Source: Rhodothermales bacterium
GTDB lineage: Bacteria; Bacteroidota; Rhodothermia; Rhodothermales; UBA10348
Length of the DNA: 12,586 nucleotides
Direction of reading: 5' to 3'
NCBI GenBank assembly: GCA_030833605.1
Contig: JAURGV010000044.1
Span: forward strand, 1-12,586
In this document: positions 8,321-12,586 of the stretch, piece after piece
Layout: the number at the start of each line of letters is the position of its first letter
Position numbering within the stretch: position 1 is the first letter of the stretch
Notes under the pieces: generated by a model
Databases searched by the model: none
The model's input: the letters and a program-made list of their open reading frames with translations, nothing else
What the model was told of the DNA's origin: nothing
Position numbers and translations under genes: made by a program

Positions 8321-8510
8321 TTTCTACCGACAGATTGTGTGTTTTCCAGGTTGATTTGTCCGCTAGGAAGCATAATACGGATGAATCCGCGCCTAAACTT
8401 TTCGTTCGATTCAAGAAGGGCATAAATCGGGTACCCTTCTGATGAGGGTAACTTATGCTTTTCACTGTCCGTAGCGGGGGGTTTTATTTTCATCAGAAAA
8501 GGTGGCTTTT
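8321..8510. other. Divergent intergenic region between ppc and the NTF2-like gene
   Basis: About 190 nt that must hold the promoters of ppc (-) and of the exported NTF2-like gene (+). It contains a two-part inverted repeat (8420-8458, listed separately) with a perfect GGGTACCC palindrome inside it at 8430-8437. A minus-strand open frame crosses it from 8493, but it runs out of frame into ppc and resembles nothing I know. I cannot point to a convincing promoter. Confidence 0.5.
8420..8458 (+). repeat. Two-part inverted repeat (hairpin) upstream of the NTF2-like gene
   Basis: GCATAA (8420-8425) pairs with TTATGC (8453-8458), and TACCCT (8432-8437) pairs with AGGGTA (8445-8450). This leaves an asymmetric internal loop and a 7-nt apical loop. 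G-U and A-U pairs can lengthen the outer stem using 8416-8419 with the T's at 8459-8462. Read on + it ends in a short T run, so it could act as a weak terminator or leader structure. It could equally be an operator between the divergent genes. Confidence 0.4.
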
Positions 8511-9059
8511 ATGTCGGATGCTATTAAACCATTCATTGTCTTGCTTCTGTTCACATTCATGGTGCTGTTCCCGGCTTATGCCCAAGATCAACCCGCACCA
8601 CCCAAAGCCATTCCCCAAGACGTTGAGTCGGTTGATGCGATTATGGCTGCTGTGTATGACGTGATTTCTGGTGGAAAAGACGTAGAGCGCGATTGGGACC
8701 GTTTTCGGAGTCTATTTCATCCCAACGCCAAACTCATTCCAAGTGGGTGCAATGCTCAAGGCCAGTGTGGCGCCGCGTATTGGACCATCGAAGAATATAT
8801 AGAACGTGCGGGCCCGGGGTTGATGACGCGCGGCTTTTTTGAGACCGAGACCCATCATGTGGAAGAACGATTCGGCAACATCGCCCACATTTTTAGCACC
8901 TACGACTCTCGTTTCACCCCCGAAGATGCGGAGCCGTTCCAACGCGGTATCAATAGCTTCCAGCTGTTTAACGACGGGGCACGCTGGTGGGTGATCAATA
9001 TTTTTTGGCAAGGAGCGACGCCGAACGCACCTATTCCGCCGAAATACAGCGGTAACTAA
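8511..9059 (+). CDS. Exported NTF2-like (SnoaL-type) protein of unknown function
   Basis: A 182-residue protein with a clear Sec signal peptide: residues 8-22 are hydrophobic and the likely cut is after PAYA (residue 24). The mature part resembles the NTF2/SnoaL cone fold. An opening helix (VESVDAIMAAVYDVISGGKDVERDWDRFRSLFHPNAKLI, seen in parts from residue 38) is followed by YWTIEEYIERAG, then strands ending RWWVINIFWQ (158-167). Proteins of this fold are often binding or isomerase-like, but no catalytic set is recognisable, so I assign no reaction. Two cysteines (C80, C86) sit in a short insertion and could form a disulfide. I chose ATG 8511 over an in-frame GTG at 8502 because AAAAGGTGG just upstream would serve as a ribosome binding site and the signal peptide is cleaner. 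The gene converges with the PepSY membrane protein gene. Confidence 0.75.
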   Translation: MSDAIKPFIVLLLFTFMVLFPAYAQDQPAPPKAIPQDVESVDAIMAAVYDVISGGKDVERDWDRFRSLFHPNAKLIPSGCNAQGQCGAAYWTIEEYIERAGPGLMTRGFFETETHHVEERFGNIAHIFSTYDSRFTPEDAEPFQRGINSFQLFNDGARWWVINIFWQGATPNAPIPPKYSGN

Positions 9060-9071
9060 CGCTTTGGAATA

Positions 9072-9093
9072 TTCGGCGTTATACGCCTAGAAG
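9072..9093. terminator. Small hairpin between convergent genes
   Basis: GGCGT (9075-9079) and ACGCC (9083-9087) form a perfect 5-bp stem around a 3-nt loop, extendable with TTC/GAA across a 2-nt bulge. It sits between the stop codon of the NTF2-like gene and the stop of the PepSY gene, where a shared terminator is expected. There is no T tract on either strand, so this is weak. An alternative pairing is TAACGC (9057-9062) with GCGTTA (9076-9081). Confidence 0.3.
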
Positions 9094-9662
9094 TAGATTA
9101 AAAGGAATACGAGGGGAATGGCGACTCCAATAAGAGTTAGCCATTTCCCTCGTCCTTTTATGCCCTTTCTGCCTTTGAGCATAAACATGCCGGTTGTCGC
9201 CAAAAGAAGGAGCGAAACGGCGTACACATCGGCCATGTACGTACACCATTTCTTCGCTTCATTGAGATGAAGGAAGTTGGTTTCTCGTAAAATGGGCCTC
9301 GCTTTAATGGATTCAATGGCTGCTTCCCAGTTCTCTGTGTTCACTTTGATCGTGATATCTTCCATAAAGATATCCACCTCGGTAGGGCTTTGGCGAAACG
9401 ATCCTCGGATCTCCCCTGAAAAGTCCAATTGATCGACTACGGCCTTATTGAAATCGGAGGAGCCTGGCTCTACGTCTAGAATTTGCTCGAGAGGCTCAAT
9501 CGTATTTTGAATATCGTAGTTCGGGTTCCAATCGGCTCGGTGATTAACGGCAATGCCGGATATGGCAAACACGACGGTCAAACCAACGCACAAGTAACCC
9601 AAATCCCGGTGGATCAGATTATTCCACCGTCTCCACTGAAATCCCTTCTTACGTCCAGCCAT
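9087..9662 (-). CDS. PepSY-associated transmembrane helix protein
   Basis: Inner-membrane protein of the PepSY-TM type, 191 residues. Predicted membrane segments are at about 20-40 (LGYLCVGLTVVFAISGIAV), 142-162 (ADVYAVSLLLLATTGMFML) and 174-191. Between the first two lies an ~100-residue extracytoplasmic region with a PepSY-like strand pattern (SFRQSPTEVDIFMEDITIKVN). Histidines H18 (LIHRDLGY), H41 (VNHRADW) and H132 (FLHLNEAKKW) sit at membrane borders, as in iron- or heme-linked relatives. Related proteins are often found near iron uptake or ferric reductase functions, but the role of this short form is unknown to me. The ATG is preceded by a purine-rich AGAGGAAAGG stretch. It lies 74 nt downstream of the DUF4920 gene on the same strand, so the two are probably co-transcribed. 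Confidence 0.72.
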   Translation of the reverse strand: MAGRKKGFQWRRWNNLIHRDLGYLCVGLTVVFAISGIAVNHRADWNPNYDIQNTIEPLEQILDVEPGSSDFNKAVVDQLDFSGEIRGSFRQSPTEVDIFMEDITIKVNTENWEAAIESIKARPILRETNFLHLNEAKKWCTYMADVYAVSLLLLATTGMFMLKGRKGIKGRGKWLTLIGVAIPLVFLLIYF

Positions 9663-9678
9663 CCTTTCCTCTTTTTTG

Positions 9679-9706
9679 GGCGATTCAGACCAAAAAAAGA
9701 ATCACC
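9679..9706. repeat. 8-bp inverted repeat between the DUF4920 and PepSY genes
   Basis: GGCGATTC (9679-9686) pairs with GAATCACC (9699-9706), with one mismatch that becomes a wobble pair on the minus-strand RNA. The minus-strand loop carries seven T's. It lies 17 nt before the PepSY ATG, so it could fold in the leader and affect translation or act as a processing site. It is not a classic terminator because the T run is inside the loop. Confidence 0.35.
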
Positions 9707-9736
9707 AAGCACCATTCGAGACCAAAAAGCAAGCGC

Positions 9737-10219
9737 TTATTCAGCGATAACGGCTCCTACGCCACGAATGCGGTAGATTTTTGTCGCTTCAAAAACAGCG
9801 GTCGAATCAAAAGCGACGCCTTTTTCTTCTGCCATTTCTTTAGCGTGGGCTTTGGCTTGATCCGCCGTCTGGTCCAATTCTTCGACCTTCCCTTCTACTA
9901 AGGCTTGACGACCTTTGGCGCTCACCGGAAATACGATAACGCCATCTTCCACTTTGATCTGGATTTTTTCAAATTCGCGATCGGAGGCGATGTCCATCCA
10001 GCAGCCCATAGAGGTGCAAATCTCAACGATGGTACCTTCCACCAAAACATCTTTGCCAAGGTATTCAGTTGGATTATGGGCAATCGCAGAAATATCGGTT
10101 CTTTCTGTTAACGAAACAGGCTGTCCGTATGTGGTGCCTTCAAAAACGGCAGGCTCACTGGAGCAAGCGGCCAATACAAACACGAGAAGGGCTAAGGCTA
10201 CGTTTTTCATCGTTTTCAT
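9737..10219 (-). CDS. DUF4920-type lipoprotein
   Basis: Small lipoprotein of unknown function that I place in the DUF4920 family by its text. From ATG 10219 (160 aa) the signal peptide is MKTMKNVALALLVFVLAAC, with lipobox Leu-Ala-Ala-Cys and Cys19 as the lipidated residue. ATG 10210 is an almost equal alternative. The open frame extends to 10312, but that prefix (residues before MKTMK) would spoil the signal, so I reject it. The core has GKDVLVEGTIVEICTSMGCWMDIAS (about residues 55-79) with the family's paired cysteines C68 and C73, then IQIKVEDGVIVFPVSAKGR, an OB-fold-like strand series. The paired cysteines suggest metal binding, redox or a disulfide, but this is a guess. An acidic helix (about 113-133) follows. 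The PepSY membrane protein is downstream in the same direction. Confidence 0.78.
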   Translation of the reverse strand: MKTMKNVALALLVFVLAACSSEPAVFEGTTYGQPVSLTERTDISAIAHNPTEYLGKDVLVEGTIVEICTSMGCWMDIASDREFEKIQIKVEDGVIVFPVSAKGRQALVEGKVEELDQTADQAKAHAKEMAEEKGVAFDSTAVFEATKIYRIRGVGAVIAE

Positions 10220-10305
10220 TCGAGTCAGGATCAAAGGAATTAAGTGTTCACGTTTCAGCTTGGCGGACGAGGGTCCACGTAAGCGGGTGAGACGCGCAAT
10301 ATTAC

Positions 10306-10319
10306 AGACCAATCGGTCT
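10306..10319. repeat. 5-bp perfect stem downstream of vapC
   Basis: AGACC (10306-10310) and GGTCT (10315-10319) flank a 4-nt loop, 14 nt past the vapC stop codon and upstream of the DUF4920 signal peptide. It may help end the vapBC transcript, but no T tract follows on the minus strand. Confidence 0.3.
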
Positions 10320-10332
10320 TGAATCCACGAAT

Positions 10333-10722
10333 TTATTGGTGATTTAACCCACAGAACTCTTCAAACGGCCGGAAATCACGGTCAGCATAAAGCAATCTGT
10401 GACCATTTTCTATGCAATAACTCGCAATTATGGCATCCGTTGTTTTACGAATCGTGATGCCGTTTTTCCGCAGTTTTCGGTAAAGTTGCGCACAATGGAC
10501 TACTCTTTCTTTTCCTAATAGATTGAAAATAGGAATGTTCGCAAAGTGTGCCATGACCACATTAAACTGAGTGTCTGACTTAATCCCTTGCAAGATTTCA
10601 AGCCAAATAATATCTCCGATCGCGATGAAGTCGAATTCCAACAATAGTTTTAGTTCTCTTGTTTGCGGACTGGAAACACCGTTGAAAAAGTCAATCCAAA
10701 CGCTCGTGTCGACAATTGTCAT
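10333..10722 (-). CDS. vapC: VapC toxin, PIN-domain ribonuclease
   Basis: Toxin of a type II toxin-antitoxin pair. PIN-domain VapC proteins are Mg2+-dependent endoribonucleases that usually cut tRNA or rRNA and stop translation until VapB blocks them. The 129-residue protein carries the acidic residues of a PIN active site: D5 (IVDTSVWIDFF), E42 (WLEILQG), D96 (KTTDAIIASYC) and D114/D116 (YADRDFRPF). It appears complete and intact. It starts 3 nt after the vapB stop codon on the same strand, so the pair is one operon with probable translational coupling. The target RNA cannot be told from sequence. Codon and base composition here looks more A/T-rich than the flanking genes, consistent with acquisition by transfer, although I did not compute it. 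Confidence 0.93.
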   Translation of the reverse strand: MTIVDTSVWIDFFNGVSSPQTRELKLLLEFDFIAIGDIIWLEILQGIKSDTQFNVVMAHFANIPIFNLLGKERVVHCAQLYRKLRKNGITIRKTTDAIIASYCIENGHRLLYADRDFRPFEEFCGLNHQ

Positions 10723-10725
10723 TTG

Positions 10726-10926
10726 TTAGTCCTGTACTGCACCGCGCATGGTGTCTAGGTTTCCTTCCCACGTTATCTTTCCTTCGAGATTCTTAAGAAC
10801 TGACTGTTTGTGCAATTGAATGAGACTTTTTAACCCTTTTTCAACGGCATCTTTCTTGGTTTTTAATCCAGACACTTTAAGCGCCTCTTTCATTAGACGG
10901 TCATCAATTACAATGTTGGTTCTCAT
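10726..10926 (-). CDS. vapB: VapB antitoxin (type II, DUF2191-like)
   Basis: 66-residue antitoxin that binds and inhibits the VapC encoded 3 nt downstream and represses its own promoter. The N-terminus MRTNIVIDDRLMKEALKVSGLKTKKDAV is the usual opening of the VapB family that I know as the VapB_antitoxin/DUF2191 group, with a short DNA-binding strand followed by two helices that form the dimer. The C-terminal part (LEGKITWEGNLDTMR, about residues 47-61) is the segment expected to wrap the toxin. The ATG is at 10924-10926 and no clear Shine-Dalgarno precedes it. A perfect 9-bp inverted repeat 26 nt upstream is a natural operator candidate. Confidence 0.92.
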   Translation of the reverse strand: MRTNIVIDDRLMKEALKVSGLKTKKDAVEKGLKSLIQLHKQSVLKNLEGKITWEGNLDTMRGAVQD

Positions 10927-10952
10927 GGGAATGCTCTAGTAAAATTCTTTCT

Positions 10953-10981
10953 ATGTGTATATTTGTTGTTTTTATACACAT
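10953..10981. promoter_or_regulatory. Probable VapB(C) operator: perfect 9-bp inverted repeat upstream of vapB
   Basis: ATGTGTATA (10953-10961) and TATACACAT (10973-10981) are perfect inverted copies separated by 11 nt, so half-site centres lie 20 bp, about two helix turns, apart. The repeat begins 26 nt before the vapB ATG, where a promoter and autoregulatory operator are expected. VapBC complexes are known to bind such palindromes. The site is inferred from position and symmetry only. Confidence 0.6.
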
Positions 10982-11009
10982 CATACTTACAAGGTTCCAC
11001 ATGATAAAC

Positions 11010-11028
11010 TTGGATTGGATTGATCCAA
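11010..11028. repeat. Palindromic element with repeated TTGGAT between vapB and the aminotransferase
   Basis: TTGGAT occurs twice in tandem (11010-11015 and 11015-11020, sharing one T) and is inverted as ATCCAA at 11023-11028. The second copy forms a 6-2-6 palindrome and the first a hairpin with a 7-nt loop. It follows the aminotransferase stop codon on the minus strand by about 40 nt, so it may be a weak transcript end. No T run follows. A second regulator site for vapBC is also possible. Confidence 0.3.
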
Positions 11029-11070
11029 ATCTTGGAAGAACATAACCTGTTGAAAAGCAGTTTTTAGAAC

Positions 11071-12276
11071 TTATTTCGAATGTTCTTTCAGCGCCATCAG
11101 GATCACGCGAAGCGCCATATTGAGTACGTCTTCTTCGATGTTTAGAGGCGGTGCGATGCGGACTAGGCTGTTTGAATGAAGGGTCCATCCCAGTAAAACC
11201 CCATTTTCGAGGCAGGTCGCAACCACTTTCGCGGTAAGATCGGCATCCCGTAAGTCCATGCCTAACATGGCTCCCCGGCCGCGGATCTCCCGTACAGAGG
11301 GGTGTTTTAGGGTGTCGCGGATTTGGGATTCGATTTGTAGGGCGCGGGCGGGGAGCGCTTCTTGGCGCAGCACCTCGAGCGTAGCGAGAGCGGCTGCGCA
11401 CGAAACAGGATGTCCCCCGAACGTAGTCACGTGACTGAGTGGTGGATTGGTTCGAAGGGTACCCATTATGGTGCGCGAGGAGACGAAGGCTCCGAGCGGC
11501 ATGCCTCCCCCCATCGCCTTTGCTAAGGTGATAATGTCGGGCGTAACACCAAACTGTTCACACGCAAACATCGACCCCGTTCGTCCGAAACCCGTTTGAA
11601 TCTCATCAAAAATAAGCAGCGCCCCAACCTCTGTACACCGTGCGCGCAAGGCTTTATGCCACTCCACCGAAGGCACGATAATCCCCCCTTCCCCTTGAAT
11701 AGGCTCCGTAATCACACACGCGACCGTTTCGTCAATCGCCGACAACGCCGAAATATCGTTGAATGGAAGAAACGTCACATCTGGCAAAAGCGGTAAAAAC
11801 GGCTCTCGATACACTTGGCGCCCCGTAACTGAGAGCGAACCGTGCGAATCACCGTGATACGAATTCTCAAACGATACCATGTGCGACCGACCCGTCGCCT
11901 TTTTAGCCAGCTTTAAGGCTCCTTCGTTGGCCTCCGTCCCCGTCATCGTGAAATACACCGAGTCCAAACCATCAGGTAACACGTTCGACAACGCTTCTGC
12001 CAATCGCACCTGGGGACCTTGAATAAACTCGCCGTAGACCATCACGTGAAGATGTTTATCTACTTGACGCTTGATGGCTTCGACCACGCGGGGGTGCCCG
12101 TGACCTAGGGATGAAACGGCAATTCCACTGATTAAATCGATAATGCGGCGCCCATCTTTCAAATAGATGTACGAACCGGCAGCGCGATCGACTTCGAGGC
12201 CGATCGGGTCGTCACTAGTCCAAGCTAAGTGGTTGGTAAACTGTTGTTTTGGATTTTGCACGTTTCTTAACATCAA
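11071..12276 (-). CDS. Class-III PLP-dependent aminotransferase (acetylornithine/ornithine/GABA-type family)
   Basis: PLP enzyme of fold type I that moves an amino group between an omega-amino acid and a keto acid. The 401-residue protein contains the full family signature: DLISGIAVSSLGHGHPRVV (about 47-65), TGTEANEGALKLAK (112-125, phosphate grip), SYHGDSHG (139-146), E191 in ITEPIQGEGG, D224 in FDEIQTGFGRTG (PLP ring nitrogen), the Schiff-base lysine K253 in TLAKAMGGGMP, and TTFGGHP (284-290). 'HVMVYGEFIQGPQVRLAEAL' matches a Bacteroidota group annotated only as aspartate aminotransferase family, so the substrate is uncertain. Acetylornithine, ornithine or another omega-amino acid is possible, and I give no gene symbol. 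ATG 12276 and ATG 12273 are both possible starts. It is divergent from the his leader, with only about 100 nt between them. Confidence 0.9.
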   Translation of the reverse strand: MMLRNVQNPKQQFTNHLAWTSDDPIGLEVDRAAGSYIYLKDGRRIIDLISGIAVSSLGHGHPRVVEAIKRQVDKHLHVMVYGEFIQGPQVRLAEALSNVLPDGLDSVYFTMTGTEANEGALKLAKKATGRSHMVSFENSYHGDSHGSLSVTGRQVYREPFLPLLPDVTFLPFNDISALSAIDETVACVITEPIQGEGGIIVPSVEWHKALRARCTEVGALLIFDEIQTGFGRTGSMFACEQFGVTPDIITLAKAMGGGMPLGAFVSSRTIMGTLRTNPPLSHVTTFGGHPVSCAAALATLEVLRQEALPARALQIESQIRDTLKHPSVREIRGRGAMLGMDLRDADLTAKVVATCLENGVLLGWTLHSNSLVRIAPPLNIEEDVLNMALRVILMALKEHSK

Positions 12277-12280
12277 AACA

Positions 12281-12313
12281 TTGCGCTAAGTGGCATTTCT
12301 TGCCCTATCTTAT
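12281..12313 (+). promoter_or_regulatory. Candidate promoter of the his leader transcript
   Basis: TTG at 12281-12283 and TATCTTAT at 12306-12313 are separated by 22 nt and resemble the Bacteroidota -33 / -7 (TAnnTTTG) pattern, with two mismatches in the -7 box. It would start a transcript near 12320, about 60 nt before the leader ATG. The same spacer must hold the minus-strand aminotransferase promoter. Confidence 0.3.
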
Positions 12314-12331
12314 TAGGTGGCCATCAAAAAT

Positions 12332-12346
12332 CTCCTGCTTCAGGAG
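12332..12346 (+). repeat. Short hairpin in the his leader 5' UTR
   Basis: CTCCTG (12332-12337), a 3-nt loop and CAGGAG (12341-12346) form a perfect 6-bp stem. No T tract follows, so it is not a terminator. It could stabilise the 5' end of the leader RNA. Confidence 0.35.
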
Positions 12347-12379
12347 CAACCAAGGCCAAATTTAAGGATACACAGCTTC

Positions 12380-12472
12380 ATGACCATTAACAACGTACAA
12401 TTTGCCTTGCAAAACAGCCCCATCATTGGGACTGGGCACGTTCATGGTCATCATTTTGCGCTTCGCGACTAG
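12380..12472 (+). CDS. hisL: Histidine operon leader peptide
   Basis: A 30-codon open frame (ATG 12380-12382, TAG 12470-12472) just upstream of hisG. Codons 20-25 read His-Val-His-Gly-His-His (first His codon at 12437), so four histidines fall in six residues. That density is the hallmark of a his attenuation leader peptide. The E. coli leader has seven in a row, so this one is a looser run. The peptide is expected to be made only as a sensor of charged histidyl-tRNA: lack of it would stall the ribosome at the His codons and change how the RNA downstream folds. The stop codon lies inside the 5' arm of the proposed antiterminator, so a ribosome that completes the peptide would mask it. No strong Shine-Dalgarno is visible; AAGGA ends 11 nt before the ATG. 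Confidence 0.85.
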   Translation: MTINNVQFALQNSPIIGTGHVHGHHFALRD

Positions 12473-12512
12473 GTATCCCTTCTTTTTTTGAGTTTTGGGC
12501 ATCCCGGTCGCG
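12464..12512 (+). promoter_or_regulatory. Proposed antiterminator helix of the his attenuator
   Basis: CGCGACTAGG (12464-12473) can pair with CCGGTCGCG (12504-12512): six Watson-Crick pairs CGCGAC/GTCGCG, a U-G pair, then after one bulged A two G-C pairs, nine pairs in all. It uses part of the 5' arm of the terminator, so the two helices exclude each other. Its own 5' arm spans the leader stop codon and would be covered by a ribosome at the end of the peptide. Drawn by hand, no folding energy computed. Confidence 0.6.
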
Positions 12513-12531
12513 TACTTGGGGTGCCTTTTTT
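12498..12531 (+). terminator. Attenuator terminator between the his leader peptide and hisG
   Basis: GGCATCCC (12498-12505) pairs with GGGGTGCC (12518-12525) through eight pairs, one of them wobble, around a 12-nt loop. It is followed directly by TTTTTT (12526-12531), a textbook intrinsic terminator 13 nt before the hisG ATG. Its position between leader peptide and structural gene marks it as regulated. GGTATCCC at 12472-12479 is a near copy of the 5' arm and could compete for the same partner. Confidence 0.85.
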
Positions 12532-12544
12532 ATTTCTATCTGTT

Positions 12545-12586
12545 ATGAACAATCGACTTCGCTTAGCCATCCAAAAATCCGGACGC
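12545..12586 (+). CDS. hisG: ATP phosphoribosyltransferase, first 14 codons (3' end outside window)
   Basis: First enzyme of histidine biosynthesis, which joins ATP and PRPP to give phosphoribosyl-ATP. Only Met-Asn-Asn-Arg-Leu-Arg-Leu-Ala-Ile-Gln-Lys-Ser-Gly-Arg is present, ending at the window edge. 'LRLAIQKSGR' is the usual opening of HisG in Bacteroidota, where the Ala-Ile-Gln-Lys-Ser-Gly strand-loop begins the catalytic domain. The call is backed by the his leader peptide and terminator immediately upstream. No Shine-Dalgarno is seen before the ATG. Short (HisZ-dependent) and long (self-regulated) forms cannot be told apart from this piece. Confidence 0.85.
   Translation, partial: MNNRLRLAIQKSGR

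Noticed and set aside
8242..8493. 83-residue minus-strand frame crossing the ppc start
   Set aside because: It overlaps ppc out of frame, shows no recognisable family and covers the intergenic hairpin. It could be a small gene, but nothing supports it.
9727..9738. Possible terminator after the DUF4920 gene (AAGC/GCTT then TTT on minus)
   Set aside because: A four-pair stem overlapping the stop region; not distinguishable from chance.
10220..10312. Upstream extension of the DUF4920 frame
   Set aside because: The basic prefix precedes a complete lipoprotein signal and has no family resemblance.
9915..10322. 135-residue plus-strand frame opposite the DUF4920 gene
   Set aside because: Antisense shadow of a gene with an intact signal peptide and conserved cysteines.
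11047..11070. Possible terminator after the aminotransferase (AGTT/AACT stem followed by CTTTTC on minus)
   Set aside because: Only four A/T-rich pairs and a broken T run; too weak to annotate.
10904..11401. 165-residue minus-strand frame over the aminotransferase 3' end
   Set aside because: Arg/Pro/Ser-rich composition typical of an out-of-frame shadow of the aminotransferase.
1..12586. CRISPR arrays, tRNA/rRNA genes, insertion sequences, phage genes
   Set aside because: No regular spaced repeats, cloverleaf-like segments, transposase motifs or phage structural motifs were seen on either strand by eye.

Overview
The window carries housekeeping and accessory genes of a bacterium that is most probably in the Bacteroidota / Balneolota / Rhodothermota group. 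That placement is inferred from family resemblance: the opening residues of HisG, the PEP carboxylase with an Asn-Ser-Ala C-terminus, the DusB, DUF4920 and class-III aminotransferase types, and the frequent absence of Shine-Dalgarno motifs. It is not proven. I see no phage, insertion sequence, CRISPR array, rRNA or tRNA.

Layout. Bases 1-1989 (+) hold the C-terminal third or so of a UvrD/PcrA-type helicase, then a lipoprotein solute-binding protein of the iron(III)/ABC type. A DusB-like tRNA-dihydrouridine synthase (1976-3034, -) converges on it with overlapping 3' ends. A divergent spacer with a plausible promoter leads to a lipoprotein phosphodiesterase of the alkaline phosphatase/NPP superfamily (3239-4480, +), followed by a THUMP-type RlmL-like RNA methyltransferase whose reading frame clearly begins upstream of its first canonical start codon. 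PEP carboxylase (5741-8320, -) again overlaps tail to tail. A small exported NTF2-like protein (+) converges with a minus-strand run: PepSY-associated membrane protein, DUF4920 lipoprotein, a VapBC toxin-antitoxin pair with an upstream inverted repeat, and a class-III aminotransferase.

The right end is the most informative part. After the aminotransferase, on the + strand, there is a 30-residue leader peptide with four histidines in six residues. It is followed by a terminator hairpin and then the first 14 codons of hisG. By hand I can draw two mutually exclusive RNA helices: a terminator, and an antiterminator whose 5' arm contains the leader-peptide stop codon. This is the arrangement expected of a ribosome-mediated histidine attenuator.

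Functional links between genes are modest. The his leader controls the his operon that continues beyond the window. VapB and VapC form one unit. The PepSY and DUF4920 genes probably share a transcript. Other neighbours look unrelated. I found no convincing new multi-gene system. The best candidates for follow-up are the his attenuator, the missing start codon of the methyltransferase, and the vapBC operator.
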